Positions 28,227 to 37,654 of a stretch of DNA of 64,000 nt are shown in pieces (position 1 is the stretch's first letter; each line of letters begins with the position of its first letter). Made by a program: the position numbers and the translations under genes. Source of the stretch: Paraglaciecola mesophila. GTDB lineage: Bacteria; Pseudomonadota; Gammaproteobacteria; Enterobacterales; Alteromonadaceae. The DNA lies in contig NZ_CP047656.1 of assembly GCF_009906955.1 (NCBI RefSeq), forward strand, positions 3,657,001 through 3,721,000, read 5' to 3'. A model generated the notes under the pieces. The model searched no databases and was not told where the DNA came from. It worked only from the letters and a program-made list of their open reading frames with translations.

Positions 28227-28581
28227 GCCTAATTCACTTTAACTCAGGTAATTTTTTACTAGCGGGCACGTTTTTGAGGGGCCGAGCATTATGCTCGGCC
28301 TGCACCTCCCATGGATATTCTCTATCTCATTTAAGATAAGACTTGCCATTCAAAGCGTATAGCTTTGCCTATTGAGAGAGGGCGTGCGCTGTGCTGGGCA
28401 CCTAGTACTTAAGAATTGTAAAGTGAGGCATGAGATAGAATACGTTAGCGGTCAGGGGCAATAATGTTAGTTACAAGGACTAAATACTGTAGATAGGGGG
28501 GGGTGTACGAAGAGGAAGACTGCTATCGCTGCGCAGCATTTGTTGTTAAGCGTGGGGATTAAAATAATGCTAACGAGAGAC
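28227..28581. other. Non-coding, hairpin-rich intergenic region
   Basis: No credible ORF lies between the transporter terminator and the xylA terminator. Structure includes a perfect hairpin at 28280-28300 (GGCCGAGCA/TGCTCGGCC), a second at 28351-28367 (CAAAGC/GCTTTG) and a third around GTGC...GCAC near 28388. An imperfect inverted pair around TCTATCTCAT (about 28321) and ATGAGATAGA (about 28428) could enclose them. There is a run of eight Gs at 28496-28503. It could be a decayed repeat element or a structured RNA. Confidence 0.4.
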
Positions 28582-28611
28582 AAAAAAATGCCTAACGAAT
28601 GTTAGGCATTT
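28582..28611 (-). terminator. Intrinsic terminator of xylA
   Basis: Read on the minus strand, an 11-bp stem (28601-28611 with 28587-28597) is followed by a T-run. It lies 86 bases after the xylA stop. Confidence 0.88.
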
Positions 28612-28697
28612 GTCGGTAAGCGCTTAACAGGACGGGCGCTTCAGACTTATACGTCATTAAAGGGCGAATAGGAGTGGCACTCGCTCTTCAAAAGGTA

Positions 28698-30017
28698 TTA
28701 GCCGTAAAGAACGTTATTGACTTTGTTTTCAAGAAGTTCCTGCTGGCCACTAACATGCTTAGGTTGCAGGTCCTTATCAACACATAGGTTAGCTAAGGAC
28801 TCAAGAGTAAACTCGCCCCCTTGAATACCTTTTCCTAATTCTCCGTTCCAGCCAGCGTAGCGTTTGCTTACTGCTTGACCAAGGAAGTCGTTTTCAATCA
28901 TCTTCGCGGCTTTTTTCAGGCCCATAGCAAGGTGGTCCATACCGCCAATATGTGCAATAAACATATCTTGTGGATCAGAGCTTTGGCGACGTAATTTGGT
29001 GTCGAAGTTAAAGCCACCAGACGTGAAGCCGCCCGATTTAAGAATTTCATAAATAACCAATGATAATTCTTCAACACTATTAGGGAACTGATCCGTGTCC
29101 CAACCTAGTTGAGGATCACCACGATTGGCGTCGATACTACCAAACAAGCCAAGTGATATAGCCGTTGCCACTTCATGCTGGAACGAGTGACCCGCTAAGG
29201 TGGCGTGGTTCGCTTCAATGTTCACTTTAAATTCGTTTTCTAAACCGTATTGCTTCAAGAAGCCATAAACAGTGGCAGTGTCGTAATCGTACTGATGCTT
29301 AGTCGGCTCTTGAGGCTTAGGTTCGATTAGTAATAATCCTTTAAAGCCAATTTTATGTTTATGTTCAACAACCATGTTCATGAAACGACCTAGTTGCTCA
29401 CGCTCTTGGCGTAGATCGGTGTTTAACAAGGTTTCGTAGCCTTCACGACCACCCCACAGCACGTAGTTTTCACCACCCAAACGCTTAGTCGCATTCATGG
29501 CGTGCATTACCTGAGTTGCACCATAAGTAAATACTTCAGGGTTAGGGCTAGAAGCCGCACCGCTAGCATAACGCGGATTACTGAATAAGTTCGCTGTACC
29601 CCAAAGCAACTTAAGGCCAGTTTCGTCTTGTTTCGCTTCAAGAACATCTGTCATTTGCGCGAAATTATTGATGTACTCTTTAATTGAATTACCTTCTGGT
29701 GACACATCAACGTCATGGAAACAGTAATAGGGAATATTCAATTTTGAGAAAAATTCAAACGCAACGTCAGCTTTTTCTTTTGCGCGTTGCATGGCGTCAC
29801 CAGCTTGTAACCAAGGACGGTTGAACGTGCCTGCACCGAATACATCTGCTCCATCCCAACAGAAGTTGTGCCAATAACATGCAGCTAAGCGTAAATGCTC
29901 TTTCATGCTTTTACCCAACACCATTTCTTCTGGGTTGTAATGACGAAATGCCAAAGGGTTGTCTGAACTTGTACCTTCAAATTGTACTTTCGGGATATTT
30001 TTAAAATACTCAGCCAT
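28698..30017 (-). CDS. xylA: Xylose isomerase
   Basis: Converts D-xylose to D-xylulose in the cytoplasm using two divalent metals. The 439 residues match class II enzymes (440 in E. coli). Catalytic His101 and Asp104 are in [13 protein letters not shown]. Metal-site residues occur in [35 protein letters not shown] and [26 protein letters not shown] precedes the ATG. It lies 151 bases downstream of xylB, the reverse of the E. coli xylAB order, with two hairpins between them. Confidence 0.98.
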   Translation of the reverse strand: MAEYFKNIPKVQFEGTSSDNPLAFRHYNPEEMVLGKSMKEHLRLAACYWHNFCWDGADVFGAGTFNRPWLQAGDAMQRAKEKADVAFEFFSKLNIPYYCFHDVDVSPEGNSIKEYINNFAQMTDVLEAKQDETGLKLLWGTANLFSNPRYASGAASSPNPEVFTYGATQVMHAMNATKRLGGENYVLWGGREGYETLLNTDLRQEREQLGRFMNMVVEHKHKIGFKGLLLIEPKPQEPTKHQYDYDTATVYGFLKQYGLENEFKVNIEANHATLAGHSFQHEVATAISLGLFGSIDANRGDPQLGWDTDQFPNSVEELSLVIYEILKSGGFTSGGFNFDTKLRRQSSDPQDMFIAHIGGMDHLAMGLKKAAKMIENDFLGQAVSKRYAGWNGELGKGIQGGEFTLESLANLCVDKDLQPKHVSGQQELLENKVNNVLYG

Positions 30018-30062
30018 GAGGCTCTCCTAATTAATGCTGATAATGACGCTTTGTGTCCTTCA

Positions 30063-30078
30063 TCATCACAAGTGATGA
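30063..30078 (-). promoter_or_regulatory. Palindrome upstream of xylA
   Basis: TCATCAC-AA-GTGATGA is a perfect 16-bp palindrome starting 46 bases upstream of the xylA start codon. Its position suits an operator or a translational hairpin for xylA. No known regulator was matched. Confidence 0.4.
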
Positions 30079-30142
30079 GGGGTACAACAATTACGTTTTT
30101 TAGATTAACTTTTGTGAATTGTGGGTTTTAAAAATGTCATTA

Positions 30143-30160
30143 GGCGCGGAATACCGCGCC
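30143..30160 (-). terminator. GC hairpin just after xylB
   Basis: A 7-bp stem of pure G-C pairs (GGCGCGG/CCGCGCC) with a 4-base loop sits 8 bases past the xylB stop. The T-run comes only after TAATGACA. It could partly terminate xylB transcripts or protect the xylB 3' end, separating xylB and xylA expression. Confidence 0.5.
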
Positions 30161-30168
30161 ATAATGGG

Positions 30169-31650
30169 CTATATAAATTTACTCGTTGCCTGATATAGAG
30201 CTGAGAACGTTGCACGACGGGTGGTGTAAGTGTCAGCCTTATCTCTATTCGGCTGATATACAGAATCAAGCGTCGGTTGAGGGCAAATTTGTTCGATAGG
30301 GGTGTCTGGTTGTGTCGCGAGTTGTGCCAGACGCGCAGCTCCCAAACCAGGACCTACATCACCACCTTGACGATAGGTTACTGGACGCTGCAATACATCA
30401 GCGATAAGTTGTCGCCAGTAAGGGCTTTTGGCCCCGCCGCCAATTAGGGTGATTTCATCCACTTTAACGCCTGAGGCATGCAAGGCCTCAACCCCATCGG
30501 CAAGCCCAAACGTGACGCCCTCTAATACACTGTGGGTTAATGCAACCTGAGAGCTTGAATGGGTCAAACCGAAAAACGCACCCGTGGCATTAGGGTTATT
30601 GTGTGGTGTACGCTCTCCGCTTAGGTAAGGTAAAAACATAGGGCCGTTGAGGGTATCCAGCATATTGTCTTGCTTTGCTCGCTCAAGCTCGTTCAGTAGA
30701 GCGGAGACCTCTGTTTTGGCGACTTGCTCGCTGTACCATTGTAAGCAGCTCGCAGCGCTTAGCATGACCGACATAAGATGCCAGGTACCCGGCAGGGCGT
30801 GACAAAAACTGTGTACCGCGGACTCAGGATTGCTGCGGAACCCTTCACTGACCGCAAAATAAACGCCGGATGTGCCAAGGGAAAGCATTGCCTGACCAGG
30901 TTTAACGATACCGACTCCAATAGCACCGGCAGCGTTGTCACCTGCCCCTGCAACCAAAGGGACTGGGTTCATGTTCCAGCGCTTGGCAACGTCATCACTC
31001 AAGGTACCTGTGATCTCATTGCCTTCAAATAAAGCAGGCATGTGTGATTCGTTTAATCCACTGGCCCGCAGCATGTCTTGATGCCAGCAGCGGTTATCCA
31101 CGTCTAACCACATGGTGCCTGCCGCATCCGACATATCAGAGGCGAATTCTCCACTGAGCAAAAAGCGTAAATAATCTTTCGGCAACAGCACTTTATCAAT
31201 TTTTGCGAACACGTCAGGCTCATGTTGCTTTACCCACAATAATTTAGGGGCGGTAAAGCCAGGCATAATAATGTTGCCAGTTATCTCTCGAGCATTCGGA
31301 ACCTGCTTTTCAATTTCAGCGCACTGAGCTTCACAGCGCCCATCGTTCCATAAAATGGCAGGGCGAAGCACTTGTTGCTGTGTATCAAGTAGGGTAGCGC
31401 CATGCATTTGTCCAGCAAAACCCATTGCCTTAACGGCTGATAAGTCGTGCTGAGTATTAAGTTGGTCCATGGCTGCGCAAAAACCGTCCCACCAATCTTG
31501 TGGGTTTTGCTCAGACCACAAAGGCTTTGGTCTCGACACTTCAAACGCACTGCTTGCGCTATCTACGATTTCTCCGCTGCTGTTGGTTAGCACCAACTTT
31601 ATGCCAGAGGTTCCTAAATCAACACCTAAAAACATGGGAATACCTGTCAA
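30169..31650 (-). CDS. xylB: Xylulokinase
   Basis: FGGY-family kinase that phosphorylates D-xylulose to xylulose 5-phosphate, the entry to the pentose phosphate pathway. The 493 residues carry the N-terminal phosphate loop GVDLGTSGIKLVL and GFAGQMHGATLL. The catalytic Asp lies in VAGAGDNAAGAIGVG, and LSLGTSGVYF and ITLIGGGAKSPYWRQLIADVL bind ATP. It is the first gene of xylB-xylA on this strand and is divergent from xylR with 167 bases between starts. Confidence 0.97.
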   Translation of the reverse strand: MTGIPMFLGVDLGTSGIKLVLTNSSGEIVDSASSAFEVSRPKPLWSEQNPQDWWDGFCAAMDQLNTQHDLSAVKAMGFAGQMHGATLLDTQQQVLRPAILWNDGRCEAQCAEIEKQVPNAREITGNIIMPGFTAPKLLWVKQHEPDVFAKIDKVLLPKDYLRFLLSGEFASDMSDAAGTMWLDVDNRCWHQDMLRASGLNESHMPALFEGNEITGTLSDDVAKRWNMNPVPLVAGAGDNAAGAIGVGIVKPGQAMLSLGTSGVYFAVSEGFRSNPESAVHSFCHALPGTWHLMSVMLSAASCLQWYSEQVAKTEVSALLNELERAKQDNMLDTLNGPMFLPYLSGERTPHNNPNATGAFFGLTHSSSQVALTHSVLEGVTFGLADGVEALHASGVKVDEITLIGGGAKSPYWRQLIADVLQRPVTYRQGGDVGPGLGAARLAQLATQPDTPIEQICPQPTLDSVYQPNRDKADTYTTRRATFSALYQATSKFI

Positions 31651-31704
31651 ATAATGAGTTTGGCAAATACTAGCAGAACGATTAAATTAAACTGCAATGC
31701 AGGT

Positions 31705-31733
31705 AATAACGAAATTTAATAACGAAATTTCGT
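31705..31733. promoter_or_regulatory. Candidate XylR operator: tandem 13-bp repeat plus palindrome
   Basis: AATAACGAAATTT occurs twice head to tail (31705-31717 and 31718-31730). The second copy continues to form the perfect palindrome ACGAAATTTCGT (31722-31733). Tandem direct half-sites are what AraC-family XylR proteins bind, and this lies between the divergent xylB and xylR. Site function is inferred. Confidence 0.6.
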
Positions 31734-31817
31734 AACACTCTTAACGAGTAATGTAGTAGTTCCGTGATACTGGCTAATGCACTATATGAGCGGACAGTAA
31801 GAAAGATTAGGTGATAT

Positions 31818-32987
31818 ATGTTTCAAGCGAAGCACAGTATTAGTTTGTTATTTAATGCTAACAAAGTATACGACCGCCAAGTAATAGAAGGGATTGGACA
31901 CTATTTGCAATCTTCAAAAGTAGACTGGGATGTGTACTTAGAGGAAGATTTTCTAACACGGTTAGATCATATTGAAGACTGGGGCGGGGATGGCATCATT
32001 GCTGATTTTGATGACCCCTCTATTCAGAAGATGCTAGTGAACAGTAAAATTCCAGTAGTTGGGGTTGGAGGTTCGTATTCCAAAGAAGAGGATTACCCAG
32101 ACGTACCTTACGTCGCCACAGATAATTTTGCTGTGGTACAAGCCGCATATGAACATTTAAAAAAGAAAGGTTTAGAACGCTTTGCGTTTTATGGCTTGCC
32201 CAGTGACAAAGACCACCGATGGGCGGTTGAGCGTGAGAAAGCGGTTACCAAATTATGTGAAGCAGATGGTTATGAATGCTCTATTTATCGCGGTCATCCT
32301 ACTCGGCCTGAAACGTGGCAGTACACCATGAACCGCTTATCAGATTGGCTTCAAGGCTTACCAAATCCAGTGGGGATAATCAGTGTGACCGATGCCCGTG
32401 CCCGTCATCTACTTCAGGCCTGTGAGCATATAGGCAAACTTGTGCCAGATAACATCTCTATTGTAGGGATAGATGATGATGACATCGCTCGATACTTAAG
32501 TCGTATTAGTTTGAGTTCGGTGACCCAAGGTTGTTTTGAAATGGGGTTTCAAGCTGCGAAACTATTGCATAGACGCCTAGAGAACAGTCATCTAAAAAAT
32601 AAACGTGTATTGGTGCCACCTGCGGGTGTATCAGAACGCCAGTCAACTGACTTTAAAGCACTTAACGATCCTTATGTGATCCAAGCAATGCATTTTATAA
32701 GACAAAATGCCTCCAGAGGCATAAAAGTCGACCAGGTGCTAGATTATGTAGGGGTTTCACGCTCAAACTTGGAGCAGCGCTTTAAGGATGAAAGAGGGCA
32801 TAGTATCCATACTGAAATCCACAATGAAAAACTGAATAAAGCGTGTGAAATGCTAGTAAAAGGCAGTGCATCTACCACAGAAATTGCCGCGTTATGTGGG
32901 TACCCATCATTACAATACATGTACGCCGTATTTAAAAAGCATTATGACAAAACGCCGCGGGAGTATCGAGAAGAGCACAGTGAGTAA
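31818..32987 (+). CDS. xylR: Xylose operon activator, AraC family
   Basis: A 389-residue regulator close in length to E. coli XylR (392). The N-terminal two-thirds is a LacI-like periplasmic-binding fold that binds xylose (GIIADFDDPSIQKMLV, VPYVATDNFAVVQAAYEHL and ISIVGIDDDDIARYLS). The last 100 residues are an AraC-type double helix-turn-helix (VDQVLDYVGVSRSNLEQRFK and TTEIAALCGYPSLQYMYAVFKKHY) ending KTPREYREEH. It probably activates xylBA from the operator in the shared intergenic region. AGGTGATAT precedes the ATG. Confidence 0.95.
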   Translation: MFQAKHSISLLFNANKVYDRQVIEGIGHYLQSSKVDWDVYLEEDFLTRLDHIEDWGGDGIIADFDDPSIQKMLVNSKIPVVGVGGSYSKEEDYPDVPYVATDNFAVVQAAYEHLKKKGLERFAFYGLPSDKDHRWAVEREKAVTKLCEADGYECSIYRGHPTRPETWQYTMNRLSDWLQGLPNPVGIISVTDARARHLLQACEHIGKLVPDNISIVGIDDDDIARYLSRISLSSVTQGCFEMGFQAAKLLHRRLENSHLKNKRVLVPPAGVSERQSTDFKALNDPYVIQAMHFIRQNASRGIKVDQVLDYVGVSRSNLEQRFKDERGHSIHTEIHNEKLNKACEMLVKGSASTTEIAALCGYPSLQYMYAVFKKHYDKTPREYREEHSE

Positions 32988-33074
32988 ACTAGTTGTTGTG
33001 AGTTAAACTAGGGGCCCTAAAAAGCCTGTTGCGATTGGGCTATAAGGGCGTGTCATTAGGTAGAGCAAACACAG

Positions 33075-35786
33075 TTAAGGATTGTCAGCGTTTGCTCTTG
33101 TTACTTTTTTGGCCGGAAGGTATTTACTGAACATTTCTTCGAGAGAAACAAGCTTTAGGGGTTTAGTTAAATACTCATTCATCCCAACGTCTTTAGCTTG
33201 AATAAAGTCTTCTTTCATCGCATTTGCAGATAGACCGCAAATGATTAAATCAAGTAACCCTTGCTGGCGAATTTCTTTGGTGGCCTCATAGCCATCCATA
33301 ACCGGCATCTGTATATCCATTAGCACTAGGTCATAATGCGCAGAATTGATTACTTTTGTTACCGCTTGCTGGCCATTTTCGGCAATATCGAAGGTAATCC
33401 CTAATACGCGCAGCATTTCCCCTGTTACGACCTGATTAATACTGTTGTCTTCAACCAAAAGAACATGTCCGTCATATTCAAGCTGTTCTTTAAATTGCGG
33501 GCTGGGTATATCAGAAACAAACTTGTCATCATTTAATAATGCATAAATATGCGATGTGAGCTGACCCGGAGTGAAAGGATGTGTCAAACAAGCAAAACTC
33601 CACATGTTGATCAGTTTTTGCGGTAAGTTGCTAGGCTGGGTGTCAGTGATAAAGCCTACGTTTCTATTGTCACTTTTCAAACGCTGTAGGGATGTTCCTA
33701 TGGCTTTGTGCTCATCTAAATCGGCAATATCGATAATAACGATATCGCGGTCAGTAATTTCATCGAGCATTGATTCCAATTGCATATGAGGAAAGTGATG
33801 AAACCCCATCGCCACATTGGCAAAGTATTGTTGTTCAATAAAGCCTTTTGGTGTTTTACTAAAATAATAGAGTTTACGCTTCAATTGAGGCTCTATGTAA
33901 AAGATATGCTGCTCGTTAGACTGTGAAATCACGGTGAACGATACTTCAAAGGTACTCCCTACGTTCACTTTTGACTCAGCGGTGACTTTACCGCCCATTA
34001 GCTTGACTAACTGCTTCACTATTGTCAGCCCTAGACCCGTTCCACCAAAATCTCGACTAGTGGAACCATCGGCTTGGGTGAATGATTCGAACACTTTATC
34101 TAATTGCTCTTTAGACATGCCTATGCCTGTGTCTCGCACTCGCGCCCTTAACAACAATTTGTTGCTGTTAGGGATGATGTCGTAAGTCACAGAAATTGTT
34201 ACTGAGCCATTGCGTGTAAACTTAACAGCATTACTTGATAAATTAAGTAAGACCTGACTAATCCGTAAAGGGTCGCCTATTAGAGTAGGAGGGATATTCG
34301 GGTCACAAATAAAGCGCACGTTTAAGTTCTTTTCTTGGGCTCTGGCTGAAATATTAGTGAGTAGATTGGCAAATACCGAATTAAGCGAAAATTCGACTTG
34401 CTCGATGTCTAGCTTGCCTGCTTCTACTTTTGAGAAATCTAAAATATCATTGATTAAGCTCATTAAAATTTGGCTTGAGTAAACCACTTTGTTGAGATGC
34501 TGACGTTGCGTTGACGTTAACTCGCTTTTCATGACTACGTCTAATAAACCAATAATGCCATTCATTGGGGTGCGTATTTCATGACTCATGTTGGCCAAAA
34601 ACATGCTTTTGGAGACGGTCGCTTGTTCAGCTTTGTGTTTTGCTTCCACTAGTTCAGCATTCAAGGTTTCTTGTTCACTATTAAGCCGCTGAGCTTCTAA
34701 TAACAATGCCGTCGTTTGCTTATTTTTTTCATGGAACACGTCAGCAGCATTAGCGAGTTGGCCGATTTCATTTTGCTGAGTAATACCCGGAATAGCGTCT
34801 ACGTCCTCACCCTTGGCAAGCTTTTTGAACACTTCCGTAATGGTATTGATCGGTAGCATGATGCGAGATGCTAAGAAGTACGCCGTGATGCAAGCTAGCA
34901 AAATACCAATAATTGAGAATAAATCACTGCTGATTTGATTGTTCTCTATATTGTTTTTTACTTGTTCATTGGTATCCCCAAGCTTTGATGTTACAAGGCG
35001 ATTAAGCTCTCGCGCCATAAATAAGAATTCATTAGCAGAGCCTGCCATTACGACGTTAACCAAAAACAAATAGCCACTGGTGACATTGGTTAACTGCAGA
35101 AATTCTCCATCGATTTTGTCTAGTTTGTCCATGTGCGAGGTATAATCTTGCACTGATGTACGGTCTTGCGAGAGCAGAGCTTTTGCTTTATCTAACTCTG
35201 TACGGAAAATTTCAACCAATTGATAATCTGGGTTTAATAAGTATTGGTAAGTTACATTTTCAGCTTGGGTAATGTGATACTTAGCTCCTTCAACCTGCAC
35301 TGTTGTAGAGCCGTCATGGTGGGATAGTTGGCTTAAAACATCATTGATATCTATTGATAAATGTTTATTGAACAAGGTATCGCGTTTACTTCGTCCTGCT
35401 ATAACGTTAGAGAAATTGTCTTTGTATTCTGCAATGTGGCTGCGCATTCTCGCAATAAAACCGTGATACACATCGACCTGTTCTTCATTGCTCGTCAGGG
35501 CTTCGAGTTTGGCCAAGTTTTCTATCGAGCTTTGAATGAGAGAATTAAAGCGAGTAATAGCCGACTTGCTTGCGGAATCTTTGTAAATTAACACGTTGCG
35601 CTGTAAATCTAATACGTCACGCTCCAATTCGCGTACCAGACTGACCTTAATGACGGCTTGATGCGTCAAATCTAAACTATTGACGAAAGTACCTTGATTG
35701 CTGCGCGTAACAAATACTTGTAAAACAAGCAGTAGAATCAAGATGACAGAAACAAGCAGTATTTGGGCTTTAAGGGTTTTAAACAC
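33075..35786 (-). CDS. TorS-like hybrid sensor histidine kinase
   Basis: A 903-residue hybrid kinase. A membrane helix lies at about 7-25, then a helical periplasmic sensor (26-285) of the four-helix-bundle type found in TorS, a second helix (about 287-310), a HAMP domain and a coiled coil. The HisKA His is His402 in SHEIRTPMNGIIG, and the ATPase domain has RDTGIGMS and GGTGLGLTIVKQL. A degenerate receiver-like stretch (about 625-760) precedes the true receiver, whose Asp824 lies in LVLMDIQMPVMDG. It has no HPt or output domain, so it needs outside partners. It starts 21 bases after a solute-binding protein gene, which probably supplies ligand recognition. Confidence 0.9.
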   Translation of the reverse strand: MFKTLKAQILLVSVILILLLVLQVFVTRSNQGTFVNSLDLTHQAVIKVSLVRELERDVLDLQRNVLIYKDSASKSAITRFNSLIQSSIENLAKLEALTSNEEQVDVYHGFIARMRSHIAEYKDNFSNVIAGRSKRDTLFNKHLSIDINDVLSQLSHHDGSTTVQVEGAKYHITQAENVTYQYLLNPDYQLVEIFRTELDKAKALLSQDRTSVQDYTSHMDKLDKIDGEFLQLTNVTSGYLFLVNVVMAGSANEFLFMARELNRLVTSKLGDTNEQVKNNIENNQISSDLFSIIGILLACITAYFLASRIMLPINTITEVFKKLAKGEDVDAIPGITQQNEIGQLANAADVFHEKNKQTTALLLEAQRLNSEQETLNAELVEAKHKAEQATVSKSMFLANMSHEIRTPMNGIIGLLDVVMKSELTSTQRQHLNKVVYSSQILMSLINDILDFSKVEAGKLDIEQVEFSLNSVFANLLTNISARAQEKNLNVRFICDPNIPPTLIGDPLRISQVLLNLSSNAVKFTRNGSVTISVTYDIIPNSNKLLLRARVRDTGIGMSKEQLDKVFESFTQADGSTSRDFGGTGLGLTIVKQLVKLMGGKVTAESKVNVGSTFEVSFTVISQSNEQHIFYIEPQLKRKLYYFSKTPKGFIEQQYFANVAMGFHHFPHMQLESMLDEITDRDIVIIDIADLDEHKAIGTSLQRLKSDNRNVGFITDTQPSNLPQKLINMWSFACLTHPFTPGQLTSHIYALLNDDKFVSDIPSPQFKEQLEYDGHVLLVEDNSINQVVTGEMLRVLGITFDIAENGQQAVTKVINSAHYDLVLMDIQMPVMDGYEATKEIRQQGLLDLIICGLSANAMKEDFIQAKDVGMNEYLTKPLKLVSLEEMFSKYLPAKKVTRANADNP

Positions 35787-35807
35787 GTGTAAACTTCTCT
35801 GCCATAA

Positions 35808-37115
35808 TTATGAACTTATAAATTCATACCATTTTTGCAAGGTATAGTCATAGGTTGGCATCGCGGTATTCCACACGGCAACATTACTAAAACGATCCGT
35901 GTAGCTTCCCCCCGAGCGCACCTGACCTCGTCGGACTGATACATTGCCATCAGGTCCTTTCAGTGGTTGGCCCGCTGGCTTACCATTATACCAATAGTCC
36001 CACTCACTTTGCTCAAGATAACCTGACGAGCGCTGTGGATTAGATATATAATAACCCTGACGAGCAATGAAAGCGCCAGGCCACCCAGACAGCCACCAAT
36101 TCATATATTCATAAGCCATGTCTTTCCTTCGACCTTGGGAGCGTGACGACAAACACATCACCCCATGCCAGCCTCGGTATCCTTCTTTTGGTGCTGCAAA
36201 CGTAACGGGAACGTTTTGACCATTAAGAGATGATACCGCTGGGGAAAACATGCTTTCGATATTCACGCGACCAGTGCGCATAAACTCAACTGATTCGGGT
36301 ACTGAATTCCAAAAGCCACCAAAATGTTGTTGGTGTTTTAAATCGATTAGCAAATCAAACAAACGATCGAGCTCATCGGTTGTAATATTACCTATATCGG
36401 CAAACTTGAGCATGCCACTAGCGTCTGCAGCAAGGGCGAGATCAAATAACCCAATGGTTGGATCGTTGATAATACCCACTTTTCCTCTGTATTTACTGTC
36501 TAGCAACCAACCCCAGCTCTCAGTCTTGTAGGCAATTCCTTTGACTATTTCATTGGTGTTGTAACCGAAGGAGTCCACATTGTGAACATAGGGAAGAAAG
36601 CTAACTCGACCGGTTTGCTCACTGCCAAGGGTGCCATCTTTTTGAATATTTACAATTTTAAAAGGGGCATCGCCCGCTCCATATTTTGCTGCTGGCGTGA
36701 CCTTGCCGGTTTTACACAAGGAATTAATTTCGTCCCAGTGCGCAATACGTTTTGTTTCAATAGGTTGGATAGAGCCGTTTCGCCAAAGCGGGCGAATACT
36801 ATTCGACCACTGCTCATAAATATCAAAGCTTTCAGGCGCTAAAAGCCCACGCTGCAGCACTCCAGGACTGCCTTTAGGCTCGAATTTAATATCGATACCA
36901 AGATCGCTCATGGCGCGTTGGCGCAATGGCTCTTGTAACGTAACGTGTGTGCCTAAAACACGTAACGTCAACTTATTTCGAGCAAAAACGTAGGGTGCAT
37001 GCAAGACAGAGGTGCCTAGCGCTACACCTTTAGCAATGGTTGTTAGTGTGCTCCGTTTTGATTTATCTACCGGTAAAATATCTACTGGTGATTCCATTTT
37101 ACACTGCTTATGCAT
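35808..37115 (-). CDS. Orphan extracellular solute-binding protein, PotD/family 1-like
   Basis: A 435-residue periplasmic solute-binding protein. The N-terminus has KR at residues 20-21 followed by a hydrophobic segment (TIAKGVALGTSVLHAPYVFA), which resembles a Tat signal with Lys for the first Arg. The body has the bilobed SBP pattern: DIYEQWSNSIRPLW, VSFLPYVHNVDSFGYNTNEI, YRGKVGIINDPTIGLFDLAL, and FAAPKEGYRGWHGVMCLS. GGAGG lies 6 bases before ATG 37115. No permease or ATPase gene accompanies it. It is 21 bases upstream of the hybrid kinase, so sensing rather than transport is inferred, by analogy with TorT-TorS and LuxP-LuxQ. Ligand unknown. Confidence 0.82.
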   Translation of the reverse strand: MHKQCKMESPVDILPVDKSKRSTLTTIAKGVALGTSVLHAPYVFARNKLTLRVLGTHVTLQEPLRQRAMSDLGIDIKFEPKGSPGVLQRGLLAPESFDIYEQWSNSIRPLWRNGSIQPIETKRIAHWDEINSLCKTGKVTPAAKYGAGDAPFKIVNIQKDGTLGSEQTGRVSFLPYVHNVDSFGYNTNEIVKGIAYKTESWGWLLDSKYRGKVGIINDPTIGLFDLALAADASGMLKFADIGNITTDELDRLFDLLIDLKHQQHFGGFWNSVPESVEFMRTGRVNIESMFSPAVSSLNGQNVPVTFAAPKEGYRGWHGVMCLSSRSQGRRKDMAYEYMNWWLSGWPGAFIARQGYYISNPQRSSGYLEQSEWDYWYNGKPAGQPLKGPDGNVSVRRGQVRSGGSYTDRFSNVAVWNTAMPTYDYTLQKWYEFISS

Positions 37116-37201
37116 GTTAGCCTCCGATTGGAGATTAAACAGTAAGTGAGAACGACAAATGACGCAATGTTATCTAGGCATAACTTTGGTCTAAATTTTT
37201 C

Positions 37202-37654
37202 CTATTCAGCGTAAAATTTATGTTGAAACTTAAGGACTTGCTGGTCAGTTCCGTCATTTATGTTGACTGTAATGCGAAAGGTTTCCTGATCACTAAAAGG
37301 CAATGCCGCTATGTAATAAATGGCATCCCCTTCACTGACTTCTTTGAACGTTAGGTTTTTGCTGACGCCGAGTAAATTGCGAGCAGTACCGGTTAATACA
37401 GCGGACTGGGCTTTTTGATCCGCTTTGTTCAGTACCGAAATGTTAATTATGCCATTATATTTACTGCGCACTATCGAGTAATGTTTAGCAATATCAGGAG
37501 TAATAAAAGTGCTGTTCAAGGCGATATAGTGCACATCCCAGTTACCCAATGTTTCTTTTTGCTCAGCTAACGCTATTACCGAGAAAAGTAGATTGGCAAG
37601 CAACATCAAGCCGCCAGCCAATAGCGAGCGTTTAGAAATAACCAAAGATATCAC
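37202..37654 (-). CDS. DUF4426 secreted protein
   Basis: 150 residues with a signal peptide (about 1-30, ending IALAEQ) and a compact beta-rich body beginning ETLGNWDVHYIALNSTFITPDIAKHY. This matches the DUF4426 family, often found beside proC and yggT in gammaproteobacteria. Function unknown. Its start overlaps the end of yggT by 23 bases, indicating translational coupling. It is the last gene of yggS-proC-yggT-DUF4426. Confidence 0.8.
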   Translation of the reverse strand: MISLVISKRSLLAGGLMLLANLLFSVIALAEQKETLGNWDVHYIALNSTFITPDIAKHYSIVRSKYNGIINISVLNKADQKAQSAVLTGTARNLLGVSKNLTFKEVSEGDAIYYIAALPFSDQETFRITVNINDGTDQQVLKFQHKFYAE

